Below are positions 40,521 through 53,017 of a stretch of 64,000 bases of DNA, in pieces. Numbering within the stretch: the stretch's first letter is position 1; every line of letters begins with the position of its first letter. The stretch is taken from the NCBI GenBank assembly GCA_016801845.1, contig CM028915.1:11119501-11183500 (forward strand), in the 5' to 3' direction. The position numbers and the translations under genes were made by a program. This DNA is from Polydactylus sextarius. Taxonomy: Eukaryota > Chordata > Actinopteri > Polynemidae. Under the pieces are notes generated by a model that was given only the letters and a program-made list of their open reading frames with translations, was not told where the DNA came from and did not search any database.

Positions 40521-42819
40521 AAACAGTGAGGAGAGAAAACCTTTACCACTGCAAAACAATTGCAGTGCCCTGAGGACATTTTTTCATAAAACACCGAGGT
40601 GGATACACTTAAAACTGGTGTCAAATATTACAAAACTAGGCCACAATCCTTTCTAGTTATTAAAGCACACATAATTCAAAAACAAATGCTTCGCCTCAAC
40701 ATTTTTTATTGTTCGAACTCTCAATTTTCTTCCAGCAACATCATGTGAGATTACACAAAAGCGCCAGACTAAAGCCTGTATAAATAGTAGTGTTATATTG
40801 TTCTGAAGTCGTTATTAATGGATTGATTTCCTGTGTTTTCAAAGTGGTGGAGCAACTGTGAGCCACAGAGGATGAACTATGAATAGCTACGCGCACACAA
40901 GCCCATTCGCATGTACATGCACGGGTGTGTGATCACACAGATGATCACAAAGCAGTCGTATCTCCTTGTAAGGGAAAGTATATCCATTTCCATTGACCAG
41001 CAGTCTCGCTATCATGTGGCACTGACCTGGGAGTCAATTAGTCACCTAGGTTGCCCTGCCTCACTAGGTTTCAATGGCCAGAGGAGACAAAGACACGAGG
41101 AAGGTTTGCAATGATCCAATAACTTCTATCTTTATACAGAGTAAACATCCCTGCAACTGAGATGCCAAATACTGCTGCCACATGTTCCCTGTCCTTGAAA
41201 GGTTTGGTTTATGGGGCTATTCTGCACAGGAAGGTACTCATTACAAAGCAGAAGGTGTCAAGAGCATTGCAGCAATTCTCCATTAACAACCACTTGACAA
41301 GAAAGTACAGAGACTCAAAAAAGACTTCCTGCCACTTGGGAAATGTTCACAAATCACACCTAATTAAACGCAAAAGCCGAGTCCATGAAATCAGAGTGCA
41401 GAAAGTCTTTTCAAGACAGAGGCGAGATAGGTTTTTCTGGGTTGTAAGAAATACACATTTGTGCAAGAACAGTTATTTCAATCACAGTTGTTTGTGCCTC
41501 CTTCAAACAAATTGTCAGCTAAGTACAGAAGGACAAAAGGTTGAGCTGTTATTCTTCCTTTTCCTAGGTCACATCACAAGACATCAATGGTTTACCATTT
41601 CAGAATATACCGCTGTTATGCTGTTTGAGCCCAGAAATTGAAAAAAAACCTATTCCATCCACGCTGAAAGGGATCAATATGTACACAGAAAAAGAAAATG
41701 GCCATAAACACAGAGGCTTTTATTCAGAGCGCCTCGATGCAGATGAAAGCCTAAAATGCACCTGGAGAGCAAAACTGAGAGTGACGGAAGACAAGAAAGC
41801 CCTCAGTTATCAGGTGGGGCCAGAAAATGCCGGTTATATTCAGACCTCAGCACCATCTACAGTATCTTCACAGCAGCTGGGGCACAGCAAATTTCTAGTG
41901 ATGTTGACTCTGCTCTCCTGCCACAATGAGACAGAAACAGACATTGTTGCTCCCCTTTTTCTTTTTCAGTGTGGTCTCACAAAGTCCTCGTGGTTTTGCG
42001 CAAACAATACTGCTGGGCTGTGGCCCTTATTTAAAAGATTAATAGGATGCTGTCTTGGAAGAGAAGCAATCAGTGAGGTTTCTGTGACAGCAGAAAAAGT
42101 GTGAAAACAAGGCAGAGAGGAGAGACCATTGTCACGGTTACCAACTGGCTGCCGCAACTCAATTGAGATAGCTGTGGCTTTCAAGCCCGGCTGTCAATCA
42201 CAGCAGCGAGCATCAATGGGGTAAATTTGAATGATAAAACGATAAGTCATGAGCAGGCGATTTCCCTGTCATTGGGACAGGGGCTGTTTGAGTGTAACTC
42301 ACTATGGGTGGAGAGATTTCACTGCAGCCATATGGAATTTGGTTTTGCCTCAAGTTGCTGGCTTCACCCCTCAATCATGACAGAATGTGTAATCACCAAA
42401 TGTCTTCCTCTCAAACCCTGTTACAATTGGCAGCACAGTGCTGTCACTAGAGATGAGGGAACAAAATGGAAAGCTGACTAAAAGACAAGCTTTAAGTGAC
42501 ACTTAATTTGAGATACCCAGGCATTCTCTCAGCTCCAGTAAACAGGATCCATCAAACTTCGCCCAGAGCCTGTATGAGTCTGCAGCTGTCTGTGCGGAGA
42601 GGCACGGTATGCCTGAGAGGCCCTCAGTTATCAAGAGGACTGATGAAGAAATCAAGTCCTTTAATAGTTCCTGCAAACATCCAAGAAGAGGCAGAGGAAT
42701 GATTAGAACACTTTCAAAGTGCAAATTTTCAGCAGCACTCAAAGCGTTTCCTCCTTTAAAGACAAAAAAGCACGACACAAGCTAATGACAGCCTCCGAGA
42801 AGACGACAGAGATAGTCAA

Positions 42820-42841
42820 AACACACACACACACACACACA
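42820..42841. repeat. (CA)n microsatellite
   Basis: Perfect AC run of 22 bases. Confidence 0.9.
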
Positions 42842-44708
42842 AGTGTGATGGTGAAGAAGTAAGAAAAACTCCAAACAGCTGCTTTCTTCCCTCTTCTCTT
42901 TCCTCATCCCAGGAGAAAGTCCCATGTGAGCTCCCTGATCCTAGTTTGTGGCTGACAGAGGGGACCGTGGCTCTGTTCATCTCCCCACTCACATGGCTCT
43001 GTGCCACCCCACCCCCACCCCCCTACTCTCCCGCACCCCACTGCCCATCTCACTGTCGCCCGACTGCCAGGAAGAAAAGATGGTGGACTGGGGAGGAGGA
43101 GTGGGGAGGGGCTACATCAAGGAGAGACTCTCCCAGTGGGTTCTCGTCAGTTCCAGGCCATTGCACCTTGTTCCCTGGGATTTTGTTTACACACAGACTC
43201 ACGCACACAGTTGCACAAACACACACACACATATCCATGCAGAGGCAGATGGCTATTAATGGATACGATAATGTGTTAGTCTATTTTTTTTGGGTGGGGG
43301 CTGTACAATCACACGTTTTGTTTTTTTAAGAGCTGTTGTGATAATATGAATTACTGTCACTGTAAGTTGGTGACAAAGGAAATAACAGCGTGATGCCTCA
43401 CAGAGCTTATTTAAGTGGCACAGGAGCAGATAACGTTCAATCAAAACCCAGTGATACGGTTGATGTGGTCAGTGATAATGTGCAGCCAAAAGGCCTGACA
43501 CACTTCCACTGTCTTTGGGGACGAGCAGAGAATGGCAGGCTGCCCTTGTGCGTTCACTCTCTACAGATGTTGCCTTGGAGAGCGTCTGACTGGCTGGCTG
43601 CGGTGACAGCTGGACAGCTGTTCCTATAGACGCAGCCACAGAAGCATGCCATGGAGATGGGGGTGGGGGGATAGTGGTGCATGTTTAGTTTATCTGTATG
43701 AAGTTCCCAGGATGTGCAAAGCTGTCACTTTTAGCAATGGTGCATGAGCCTGGATAAGGAAAGATGGCACCGAACAGGATACGGGGAGAGAGCACAGATG
43801 GGTAAATATCAGACACGGCTGGCATTATTTAAAGAAGCTCCAACAACAAAACAGATTTTTTTGTAAATTGTAATTTGTCAATCCAAAAATGAACAGTCGA
43901 ATGCAACACCAACTGGCTACACTGGCATAAGTCAAAACATTTAATTTGATCCATGAAGTCTGTTTGAGCAGCCATGACTTTTTATCATCAAAACAAGTAA
44001 AAGTTTAATATGTACTTCACAGGGAATTTCAAGTTAATTTTTTATTCCTTCATAAAAGAAGGGAGGAAAAAATATATTTTCAAAAGCAGAGCGGATAATT
44101 GGCTGGGCATTAAAACCACTCTGGACTTTGTGCCAACATCAGTGACTGGTGGTGATGAAAGGCTGTTTAAATTGGGGTCATGTTCAGATATACCTTTATC
44201 CTGACACTTAAAAACACAGTTACCTAAAATTATAGAGACAGCTTATAGATTAACATCATCGCTCAAGAATGAGAAATTTTAATGTTGGAAAAAATTCAGA
44301 AGTATTAGATTTTCACCTGCTGAATAAACACACTGCAAAACATGAGTTAAACATCTTGGATTGACGCCAGTCACTTCTGCCAAAACTCTCATTTTTCCTA
44401 AGCAGGCCGGGCTCATTCATTATGCCACAAAAGGTCAGCAATTTGTTCAACTCAATAAAAATGTTAATAAAACTAAGAGCTCGCAAAAACAAGCACCCAA
44501 AGCCTCCGGTCGCCAAACGTAAAGTGAATATGCGAATGTGTGCGTTTGTGGCTGCATCTATTTGAGTACAGCGCTGCCACTGCAGTATTACGCAGGTCAA
44601 AGGTTGTACAGCCGCCGCTATCTAGCAGGAAATATATCTTTGGCCCAGTCGTAATCCTGGTCAAACTCCACCAACTGCTCGACACAAAGCAGATATACAC
44701 ACATGTTG

Positions 44709-44729
44709 ACACACACACACACACACACA
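44709..44729. repeat. (CA)n microsatellite
   Basis: Perfect AC run of about 21 bases. Confidence 0.9.
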
Positions 44730-45055
44730 GGTTTTGTAACCTACAAAAAACCTATAATAAGTTGATAAGCATCACCCCCACACACCAAAAATCTCCAATT
44801 CCAGCTCACACCCTCATCCCACTCTGCTAAATAAATGAAAAGACCCATTAGGCAGATTTCAGAGGCCGGCAGTGGGTTTATAATTACATATGAAATCTTT
44901 TAGAGGAAAAAAGTGATTACTCTGGATGCAAGTCTGGAAGTGGGTGGGGGTGGGTTATTGCTAAGCAACCAGTCATTATCCTCCAGAGTGGAGCGAGGTG
45001 ACCGGCCATCCGTCTAACTCCGGTGGCTCGCCAGGCTCTTGTGAAAAAAAAAACG

Positions 45056-45130
45056 CTCCCCTCCCTCCCTTTTCCTGCACACTCTCTCTCTCTCCCCTAT
45101 TCCTCGCTCCCTCGCTCTCTCTTTCTACCG
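45056..45130. repeat. Pyrimidine-rich tract
   Basis: C/T-rich stretch including CTCTCTCTCTC, with a few CpG. Confidence 0.7.
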
Positions 45131-45280
45131 TCTCCCCGTCCGAATACAAACAGAGATAAAGAACGCTGCAATCGCTCTTGACACACAAATAGGTTAACAC
45201 AATAAAGCCGGCTTTGCCTGGCTCACTCGAGGGAGGAAAGCAATTCCAGCAGCAGGCAGGAGGTAATAAAACAGGGCTAG

Positions 45281-45338
45281 GAGTGTGTGGGTGTGTGTCT
45301 CTGTGAGTGTGTGTGTAAGAGTGTGTGTGTGTGTGTGT
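45281..45338. repeat. Interrupted (GT)n microsatellite
   Basis: Several GT runs broken by GG, CTCT and AAGA, about 58 bases in total. Confidence 0.85.
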
Positions 45339-48300
45339 CCATACATGTCCTCATGTCAGTATTTCTATGTTTTTGTATGTGAGCGGAGGCAGGCACATTG
45401 AAGCTCTTTGGCCTAAGGGCCTAATATCCCACGGACTTTCAACCTCTTCTCGACACAAATAATAACACGTAGAGAAAATGACAGAAATTCCAGGCTACTC
45501 CTCCATTTAGATTAAGGAAATGGTGGCTTTATATTAACAATATAGCTGACCTGCACAAACCCTGTACAAACACGTAAATGTTTCCCTATGGGTCACATGC
45601 TGGCTCTCTTGTAAACGCTCTCCGGCATGGTTAAAATTCAACAAGTAAATTGAATGAGTTTTATCTGTGCAAACCTCAGCTTACTCTCCGTGACGCGGCT
45701 GCCAGTCCCGACAATAAATGATAAAAATCTCTGGAGTTTTATTAAATCGTGTTGCATTCACGCTGAACTCAGGAAAATGGTGAGGTGGCTTCTGCAATTA
45801 CAATCCGGACCAGACAACATTGTTTTCTCCAGTCAGTGGAAATTTCATTACCTTACAGCAACTGCCTTAGAATTGGGTAATAGCCTCTTTTTGTCAGAGA
45901 CACAAACGGTCTGTGGGAGGTGTGACACCCCATAAGTGTTATCCATTTACAACAATATGCATCAAGCCAGTCACAGTGCAAATGCTGGTCAGCATAATGT
46001 GTTCTGTTATTCAGTGATATGGAGGAGCCGAATGGAGAAAATAGCGGTCAATAGCTAATTCCTGGATTGACTGTAGTGTAATCAAATGCATTGAACCTTG
46101 ATATATCTATGTAGCTAACGTATCCCTCCTCAGGCTATTATAGACAGATGACGTAGGTCACACACGGCCCCCATCTCTCACTTGTCAATAAATAGAAGGA
46201 ATGCTGGCATATTTTCCTGTGGAAGGACTGAAATGTGAAGAAACCCCAATTAAGGCTTCTGGAAAAGTTCCACACGTTTAGGTCATACAGGATAGCCATT
46301 TGTAAGTGTCAATCAATTCCCTTGCTTTTACCCGCCGTGCCTTCAACCAGGTAATCAACCAGCGGAGATGTATAGTGGTGGCCATTGTCAACAGGGAATA
46401 AATTACCAAAGCATGAAGAGAAAACATCTTATCTGTCTGATGTATTTCCTGCTTCTGCAGAAAGCTACAAAGCCCGAGGGAGAGCAGTCAACCAAAATGC
46501 AGGGAGATGGAGATTAGGATGATGTGCAGTTCCTTGTTCCATTAAAGTTTGATCTTCCTCAATAGCCGAGGAGAATCAGATATCTCCCATTCAAGATTAA
46601 AGTACATCAGTATAGAGGGAGAGATTAATCAGAGGCCTGCATGAGATAAAAACAGTCTTGCTTCTGGCATGGAAAACAGTGGCAATAAAGAGTTCAGCTG
46701 ATAATGTGAAACATGGTGAGGCACAATAGCAAATCAAACAGCATGTATGGGCTTCCAAAACAAATCAAAGCCCTGACTAGACTGCGATACAGTGGCTGAA
46801 GAAGTACAGCAGAGGCTGATCTGATAGTAACCAAGGCCTTCATTTTATTACTGGTTAAGGTTGCAGAGGGCACACTGAGGATTTTCCCATGTTGCTCACT
46901 GTCGCCAGGCTCTCGTTCCCTCTCCTCCTCCTCTCCTTGAGATCAATGGCGCTGGGGTGATTTCACAGCAGCCTGCACTGTCACCCAGAACAAATCAATG
47001 TGACCATGAGGAAGGCAAGAGCGGCATTGTTTTTAAGGAGAGCAAATTCGCTGTTGGAGAGCTTGTCAGATTTGCTTTATTCTCTTTCTTCCCCAGGAAC
47101 ACTTTGGAATGAACAAACCTCCACTCACTTTTCTGCCTGGGTTAAGGAGCAAACTATGAACTGTGAAGCCTCTCCATACTAGTGTACTCATTAACCACGT
47201 ATAAACTGCACAGTTCCTGCTGACTATATTTCACATGCACAAGAGCATTTTCAAACAAAAAAATGGACTAGCCGTCCTAACCTTTCCAAATTAAAGGCTA
47301 TACATTAACCTCGAGGCCTAGTGAGACGTGACTTCCATTCAATCTGACAGAGGGTGAGAGGGGAAAGCGAGGGAGGAGGTCGGAGGATCACCGCCATCCG
47401 TCATGGACTAAGTGCTGCAGATAACCCTGATGAAGAGCTGCCAACGTCTGCCTTCACTGTGAATCAGATCACATGAGCAGAGCAGTGGTCAGGTAATAGG
47501 AGGAAATCATCTGCGGAGCAGAGAACCACACTGAGTCTCGCTAATGTATACCACTCATTAGAAACACTGCAGGGGTGCATGTATGCCATCACATGCCTGT
47601 AGTCTGTTTTGTGTCACTACTTCACATCAAACAAAACCATGCATGAGCTTCTGTTTATACAATAAAACAAGCCTGCACCGTCGTTAAAAATTAGCATATA
47701 ATTACTGCCAGTACAGCCAAGCTAAGCAGAACATTGACTGAGTGTTTGTTTGTATTCTTTTTTACTTAATTAACATACTGTAAAAGTCTTAATCTTAGCC
47801 AGGCATCACATGATTTAACCAGTATTGATAAAAGTGCCACGAGTCGGTCTTTTGCCAGGAGCCCTCAAACGTTTACAGGAGTATTTGACCCTAACGTGGT
47901 GGAAAGACCAACAGACCGGGAGAAAATGGAAGCTGTTCCTCTGATGTTGTCTACGAAGTTAATAAGACTGAGGGTCAATGATTCAGTGCTAAGATAGCTA
48001 TAGTATGCAGTTTGATGTATTGTAGTAGCCAAGTGTATATATCAAAGCAAAAATGTCAAACATTTAGTACTGATAGAGCTACCAGCACACACTGTTGCCA
48101 AACACACTGGAATGAAATCATCCCTGTTGACCCTGCCTGTACATTAAATGTCAAATTTCATCAACAGCTTTGTTGCCACTGGAAACTGAGCTGCGCTTTT
48201 GACTCTCTTCATTTACACCGTCTGGCTGATGGGTGTGTTTGTTTCTCCACAGTCATCTGTGTGTACTGCTTTTTGTTTTATGTTGCTCATTTCTGCACAT

Positions 48301-50037
48301 CCTAGGTAGCGATGCGGGGGACATAAGTTTTAAATAAATCACGTAATATTGCATTGTAAAGGTACAAGAAAGGCTATGTAATTTTTTTCCTGTTTGTCTG
48401 CATATGAAAAGTGTTAAAACCAGCCTTAGAGACTTTTCCTGATATGAAACACTTTGATCAGGTTCCTAATGAGCTGCTGTTGACATGGCTTTGAGAGAAA
48501 ACGTTCATGTTCCTTAAAGTGTCCGATAAAGACGCCTTGTGCTTCTCTAGGACACCGGCTAATCTACAAAAAGAGCTGTCTTTTCTTTTCTTTGACAGGA
48601 AAAGAAAATATGTTGCAGGATTATTCACATCCACAGCCAGTCTGTGGACAATAAATGTGTTTTTTAATGTTATTTCATTTGTGTGAATAAATAAAAAAAC
48701 ACCATTTTCAGCAATAAAGTCCACGCAAGAATGGACATGCAGAGCTGAGACATCTGAGAGGCTAGTAGATCTTTAGGAACACATACACACACACAGGGGT
48801 ATCTACTATTTTAGTCATCTTAAGTGGCAAAATGAGTTTTGCTGCCTCTGGGTAGGTGTTGAGACAATCAAGCCATGCAGGGATTAAAAAAGATTAATAC
48901 ACAGCACAGGAAATTAAACTTCAGTGGCTTTAACGATATTCATGAGTGGAGCTCACTTATTCACTTCAGGCAGGCACTTTAATAAGCAAAGAATACAGTA
49001 AGGAACCCAAACGCTATCAATCAATCAAACTGATATGTAATTTGAGTTGCAAATTGATAAAATGCCAGGCTTCTCTTAGTGTATTACTTTTGTTAATGCG
49101 ATGCTAAAATATGTTCCTCACTTTCAAACTGTTGGCAGCGTAAATGAGTACAGCAAATCCGGTTTTACTTCGGCAATTGAGGTTCTTTCTTAATTTCATC
49201 AGCGAGCGAGGAGAAGAAGTAGAGTCATTGGCTTGCGTGATCAACTTTTTTGCAACGCAGCCACACATTTTCAACCTATAAAGGTGCTCATATTTTCACA
49301 TTGTGGACTTTTGTTGTTGTTGTTGTTTTTTTTTTTTCCGTTCTCTCCTTTTTTCCTTTGATAGTTGCTATTAGAGAGCAACAGGAAACATGGTGAAAGC
49401 AAGAGGAATGAAATGAGAGTAAAGTCTTGAGTTTGCAACAGGATACTCAAACTTCTAGTGTTGTGAGAGATAAGAGAGAGAGATCTAACAGCAAGCCAGA
49501 AAATAAAGAGTCAAAACAAGAGCTATAAACTCCAAAAGGTAATTCAGTGACCTAGATATTAAAGCTTTTCTGCCATTTCGTTCTCCCCTGCCTTGTCCAA
49601 CCATCATGTTGAGTTAAGGCAAGCATTATGCTGGGAAGACTATTTGTTTAGGTGAGGAGCAGCCGCAGAGCTAATATGAGCACAATTTGCTCAGCAGGTC
49701 ATAGGCGCAGAGTGGAGGAAGTAAATGAGGCAGTTCTGCCCCCTCGGGTGCAGCCCCTGCCTCATACATCACTGGATGTTTTATTCAATACAGCCAGGGA
49801 GGCTCTATGGCAGGTGCCCTGACTGTGGGGGCGCCTGCCCTGCTGTAGGGGCCCATATTACATTCAGCGAGCTGCCTGTCTGCGGGGCTGCTGGAGAGAG
49901 AATGACTGGAGCTGGTGAGGAAGATAAATTTTGAGGATGCTTGTAGTCTAATGATAAAACATACTGTGTGCAGCTTTTTCACTGCACAGTCAGCATAAGG
50001 TGCAAGGCTCATTTAGGTGCAGCATGAGCGATGAAGC

Positions 50038-50088
50038 AAAAATAAATAAATAGAAAAAAAAAACAGAAAAAATAAAATAAAATAATAT
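50038..50088. repeat. (AATA)/(AAATA)-type A-rich tract
   Basis: AATAAATAAAT and AAATAAAATAAAAT runs around an A10 stretch. Confidence 0.75.
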
Positions 50089-51379
50089 AGACTGTAAAGC
50101 AACCTCAGCAACCCAGAGGTTTCAAAGTTCACAAGAGTCGGAAACAGCCCCAAAAAACTTTATCATACATATTCGTATAAAAAAAAAAAAACAAACAAAC
50201 AAAAAAAACTTTGGTTACATACAAGATTATCCTACTTTTCTATTTGCACACAGGCGCGAGCTATAGAGGACAAATTTGCCGACGAATTCACAGGACAATG
50301 ACAAATTGCCTCCAGACCTCAATGCAGCACAGAGCATCACCCATGTCGCCGAGCACAAAGTGAAAAGTTTTACAGCGTCACACACACATCTCAATTTTAC
50401 GAGCTCCTTGATGACAACCACTCGCGATATGCAGGCACACTGTAAAATCGACATTGTATATCATTAACATCCAGGATGGAAGAAGAAAAAAAGAAGGGGG
50501 AAAAAAATCACTTAATTGCAGCAAGACACTGGAGTCACCCTCCCCACACACGCAGTGACGCACGGGGGCGTACAGATAAGAAATTTGCACCTTTCCTCCC
50601 GAGTCGCAACTCCTCTATTGCCACATATTCCTGCCTGTGGTGCCTGCGGTGCAATACCCTCGACAATACACTTAATTGCTACCCATACTTGAAAAGACCA
50701 ATATTACACATCAAAGCAGTTCCTAAAGCCATTCGGGAGCGGCTCTCTAACAAGTCGATTTTTACAACACTTCCTTTATTGTGGGTCACGCATGGAAACA
50801 AAGGCTTTTTTTAAAAAAAAAAATCTGAGCAGCACCCTGGGAAAAAATAAGAAATAAATAAAATGGGAGCATTAACAAACATTCATTATTTTCCGATCTT
50901 TCCTATATTTACCATTCAAAAAGAAAAAAAAAGAAAAGCCAACGAGACTCTTTGACAGAAAGTGCGTAAATGGTTATAAAAGATGAGCCGAAACGACAAA
51001 CAAAATAAATTCTACTATAGAGACAGAAATGTAAAATATATTTACCATAAATTGCTCCGTAGTGCAGACTAGAACCCCATGCAGATTGTAGCATTCACTG
51101 AGCAATCTGCCTGATACTTCTGTGCTCCAAATTAAACAGGATTCATTCTGTTTCTCCAAAAAATCCAGCAGTCGCTCTGTCGATGTCAAACGCTGATTAA
51201 GTTTATCCTCTTCCGAAGGTATGCAAATATACCGGCAACCCTGCGAATTAGATTCCACACTCTAGCTTCTAGCATGCAAAGTTAATAAGCTTTGCCCTTT
51301 TTTTTTTCTCTCGACTCGGCTGCCAATTTTTTTTTTGTCGAGGGCAAAAGCGCAGGTCGGCAATTTCAGGAGCGTCCTC

Positions 51380-51385
51380 AAAAAA

Positions 51386-51417
<32 letters not shown>

Positions 51418-51427
51418 AAAAAAAAAA
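51380..51427. repeat. Poly(A) / (AAAAG) tract
   Basis: About 22 A, two GAAAA units, then another A run. It lies about 350 bp on the gene side of the CpG-rich promoter block. The long minus-strand frames here are poly-Phe artefacts. Confidence 0.85.
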
Positions 51428-52093
51428 GGTTGCGTACCAAGTGCGCTTTGGGTATTCAACGTTTAGCCTCCGGAACAAAGTAGAAAAAACGGTCCTGGCT
51501 GCTCTTCTTTTCGTTTGTAGATATTTCCAAATAACAGAGCTGTTAATCGAAAGACTGGATGGTTGAACTGCTACGCAGTATTCCAAAATCCTCCGCTGTT
51601 ACGCATGGGGTTTAAAGTGGTCCGCCTGCTCTCTTGTAGACGACCTTATGTGAAACGAATCATGCAAAATGTTAGTAATATTATCTAGGCAATATAGTGT
51701 GATGGTACCCTGAAAGACATCAAGGTCGGGCCAAAGCAGCTGCCTGAAAATATCCTAAACTGATGCGATGCGATGTAGAAAAAAAAATCCCGGTGATCAG
51801 GCTCTGCTCCGTCCCTCACTTTCTCCGTGGTGTCGGCAGCCTCTGTGAGATGTCTTGTCTCCCCCCGATTCAGACTCAGATTTCCAGCTGAGGCTTGTGG
51901 AGTAACATCGATAGTAGAAAGCTCTGAGATGCTCTCTTTGGTGTACTGACCAAATAAGAAACGATTAAGTCTGAATAAAGAGCAAGTTGCTTCAGGCAGC
52001 TCCGGGATGCGGTCCTGCCCTTGCGCCGAGCTGCCGAGACTGACAATAACCCGGAACGCTGCAGACTGTCAGGCTGCACAGACCGCCCACCGA

Positions 52094-52098
52094 CCAAT
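52094..52098 (+). promoter_or_regulatory. CCAAT box 1 (NF-Y type)
   Basis: GACCAATCA is a good NF-Y core. It is 43 bp from a second CCAAT in the same orientation and lies within the CpG-rich block. NF-Y acts in either orientation, so it could serve a minus-strand start just below 52.05 kb. Confidence 0.5.
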
Positions 52099-52136
52099 CA
52101 CTGCACTCAGGGAATAGAAACATTCCCACGGGTTGG

Positions 52137-52141
52137 CCAAT
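52137..52141 (+). promoter_or_regulatory. CCAAT box 2 (NF-Y type)
   Basis: GGCCAATCA matches the NF-Y core well and overlaps the palindrome TTGGCCAA (52133-52140), which also carries an NFI half site. It pairs with the CCAAT at 52094. Confidence 0.5.
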
Positions 52142-52995
52142 CATCGGTAATTGAGGACTGTTACCATAGAGATCCTCGGCGTCCAAGCGTCTGAAACCAC
52201 GTTGTTTATTCGCGGAAAAAAGAAGAAGACGGGAAAAAAAACGCTGATATAAATTGCTGTGGCAGAATGCAGATTGAGATCTTTAATCATTCTTTTATCC
52301 TTTACAGGCTTTCAGCTTCCCCCTTTACCCCCCAAACAGCAGCTTAGTTAGAGGTTAAAGACGCCTTCCTTTTAATGGAAAGACCTGAGCTCAAACCTTG
52401 CAGGCTGGGAAGTGCCCATGAGCAACACGCTGAATCACTTTAATGCTGATTTGCTGGAAGAAATCAAGTATGATTATGCAAACTGAATAACATTGCATGT
52501 GATTAGAATGCTAAATAAATCTACTGTTTATGAATTGATGACCCAAAAAATGCTGTTTGATTAAATTAGTTTGAAACTCCTGGGCTACGGGACAAATATT
52601 CCACACAGATAATAATGGAGTAGAAACCTCAGAGACAAAATGTTTATTGTTATTTACATTCTGTGGTATATTGGGATGCATCATAGACCATTTTATCTAA
52701 AATATAAATGGTGCAATATTCTCGAACACTGTTCATTTTATTATAACAACACTTTTAGATAAATATGGTCACGCACGCAACACAGCGTGTTCTCTGTATC
52801 TACTGACAACCTGAATTATTTTCCTCTTTAAGAAGTATGACACATCTGTGGCGACTTCTTCACTTCTTCACTGAATTCCATCACTGATACCTACAGTTTA
52901 TATGATTCACAGGAAAGCTTGCACAACACATGTGTTTGCAAAATGACATTACAACAGTGAGGAAGGTTCACTTTAACAAAGGCCCTTCGTTTTCA

Positions 52996-53017
52996 TCTTC
53001 TTCTTCTTCTTCTTCTT
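52996..53017. repeat. (CTT)7 trinucleotide repeat
   Basis: Perfect TCT/TTC run of 22 bases. Confidence 0.88.

Larger units (their letters stand above)
26718..51819 (-). other. fam222a: Inferred 5' intron(s) of fam222a, non-coding
   Basis: The acceptor at 26718 requires an upstream exon. If transcription starts in the CpG-rich region near 52 kb, this 25-kb stretch is intronic. A tentative donor, GAGAAA|GTGAGG, lies at 51820/51819 and is only a guess. The region holds many microsatellites (27.31, 27.54, 29.18, 31.28, 42.82, 44.71, 45.28 kb), a CpG-rich block at 40.02-40.52 kb, and long repeat-free AT-rich stretches resembling vertebrate conserved non-coding elements (27.85-28.30, 38.18-38.47, 45.65-45.92 kb). 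I recognise no other protein-coding gene. Two consecutive 159-codon plus-strand frames at 41.16-42.10 kb have no known homology. Confidence 0.5.
51721..52260 (-). promoter_or_regulatory. fam222a: CpG-rich putative fam222a promoter and first non-coding exon
   Basis: I count about 29 CpG dinucleotides in these 540 bases, well above the surrounding DNA. Two CCAAT boxes (52094-52098 and 52137-52141, the second inside the palindrome TTGGCCAA) and an X-box-like GTTACCATAGAGAT (52160-52173) sit together. Minus-strand initiation would then fall at roughly 51.95-52.05 kb, upstream of fam222a. A plus-strand TATAAAT at 52248-52254 leaves a divergent transcript possible. The start site, the first exon and its donor are not determined by sequence alone. 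Confidence 0.5.

Noticed and set aside
50974..51258. 94-codon minus-strand frame (LTSTERLLDFLEKQNE...)
   Set aside because: Protein-like in places but not recognised. It lies just inside the putative promoter, with no convincing donor or start context.
51262..51586. Minus-strand frames with long poly-Phe
   Set aside because: Read through the A/AAAAG tract at 51380-51427. No homology.
52248..52254. TATAAAT on the plus strand as a fam222a TATA box
   Set aside because: Wrong orientation for fam222a. Kept only as a hint of divergent transcription.
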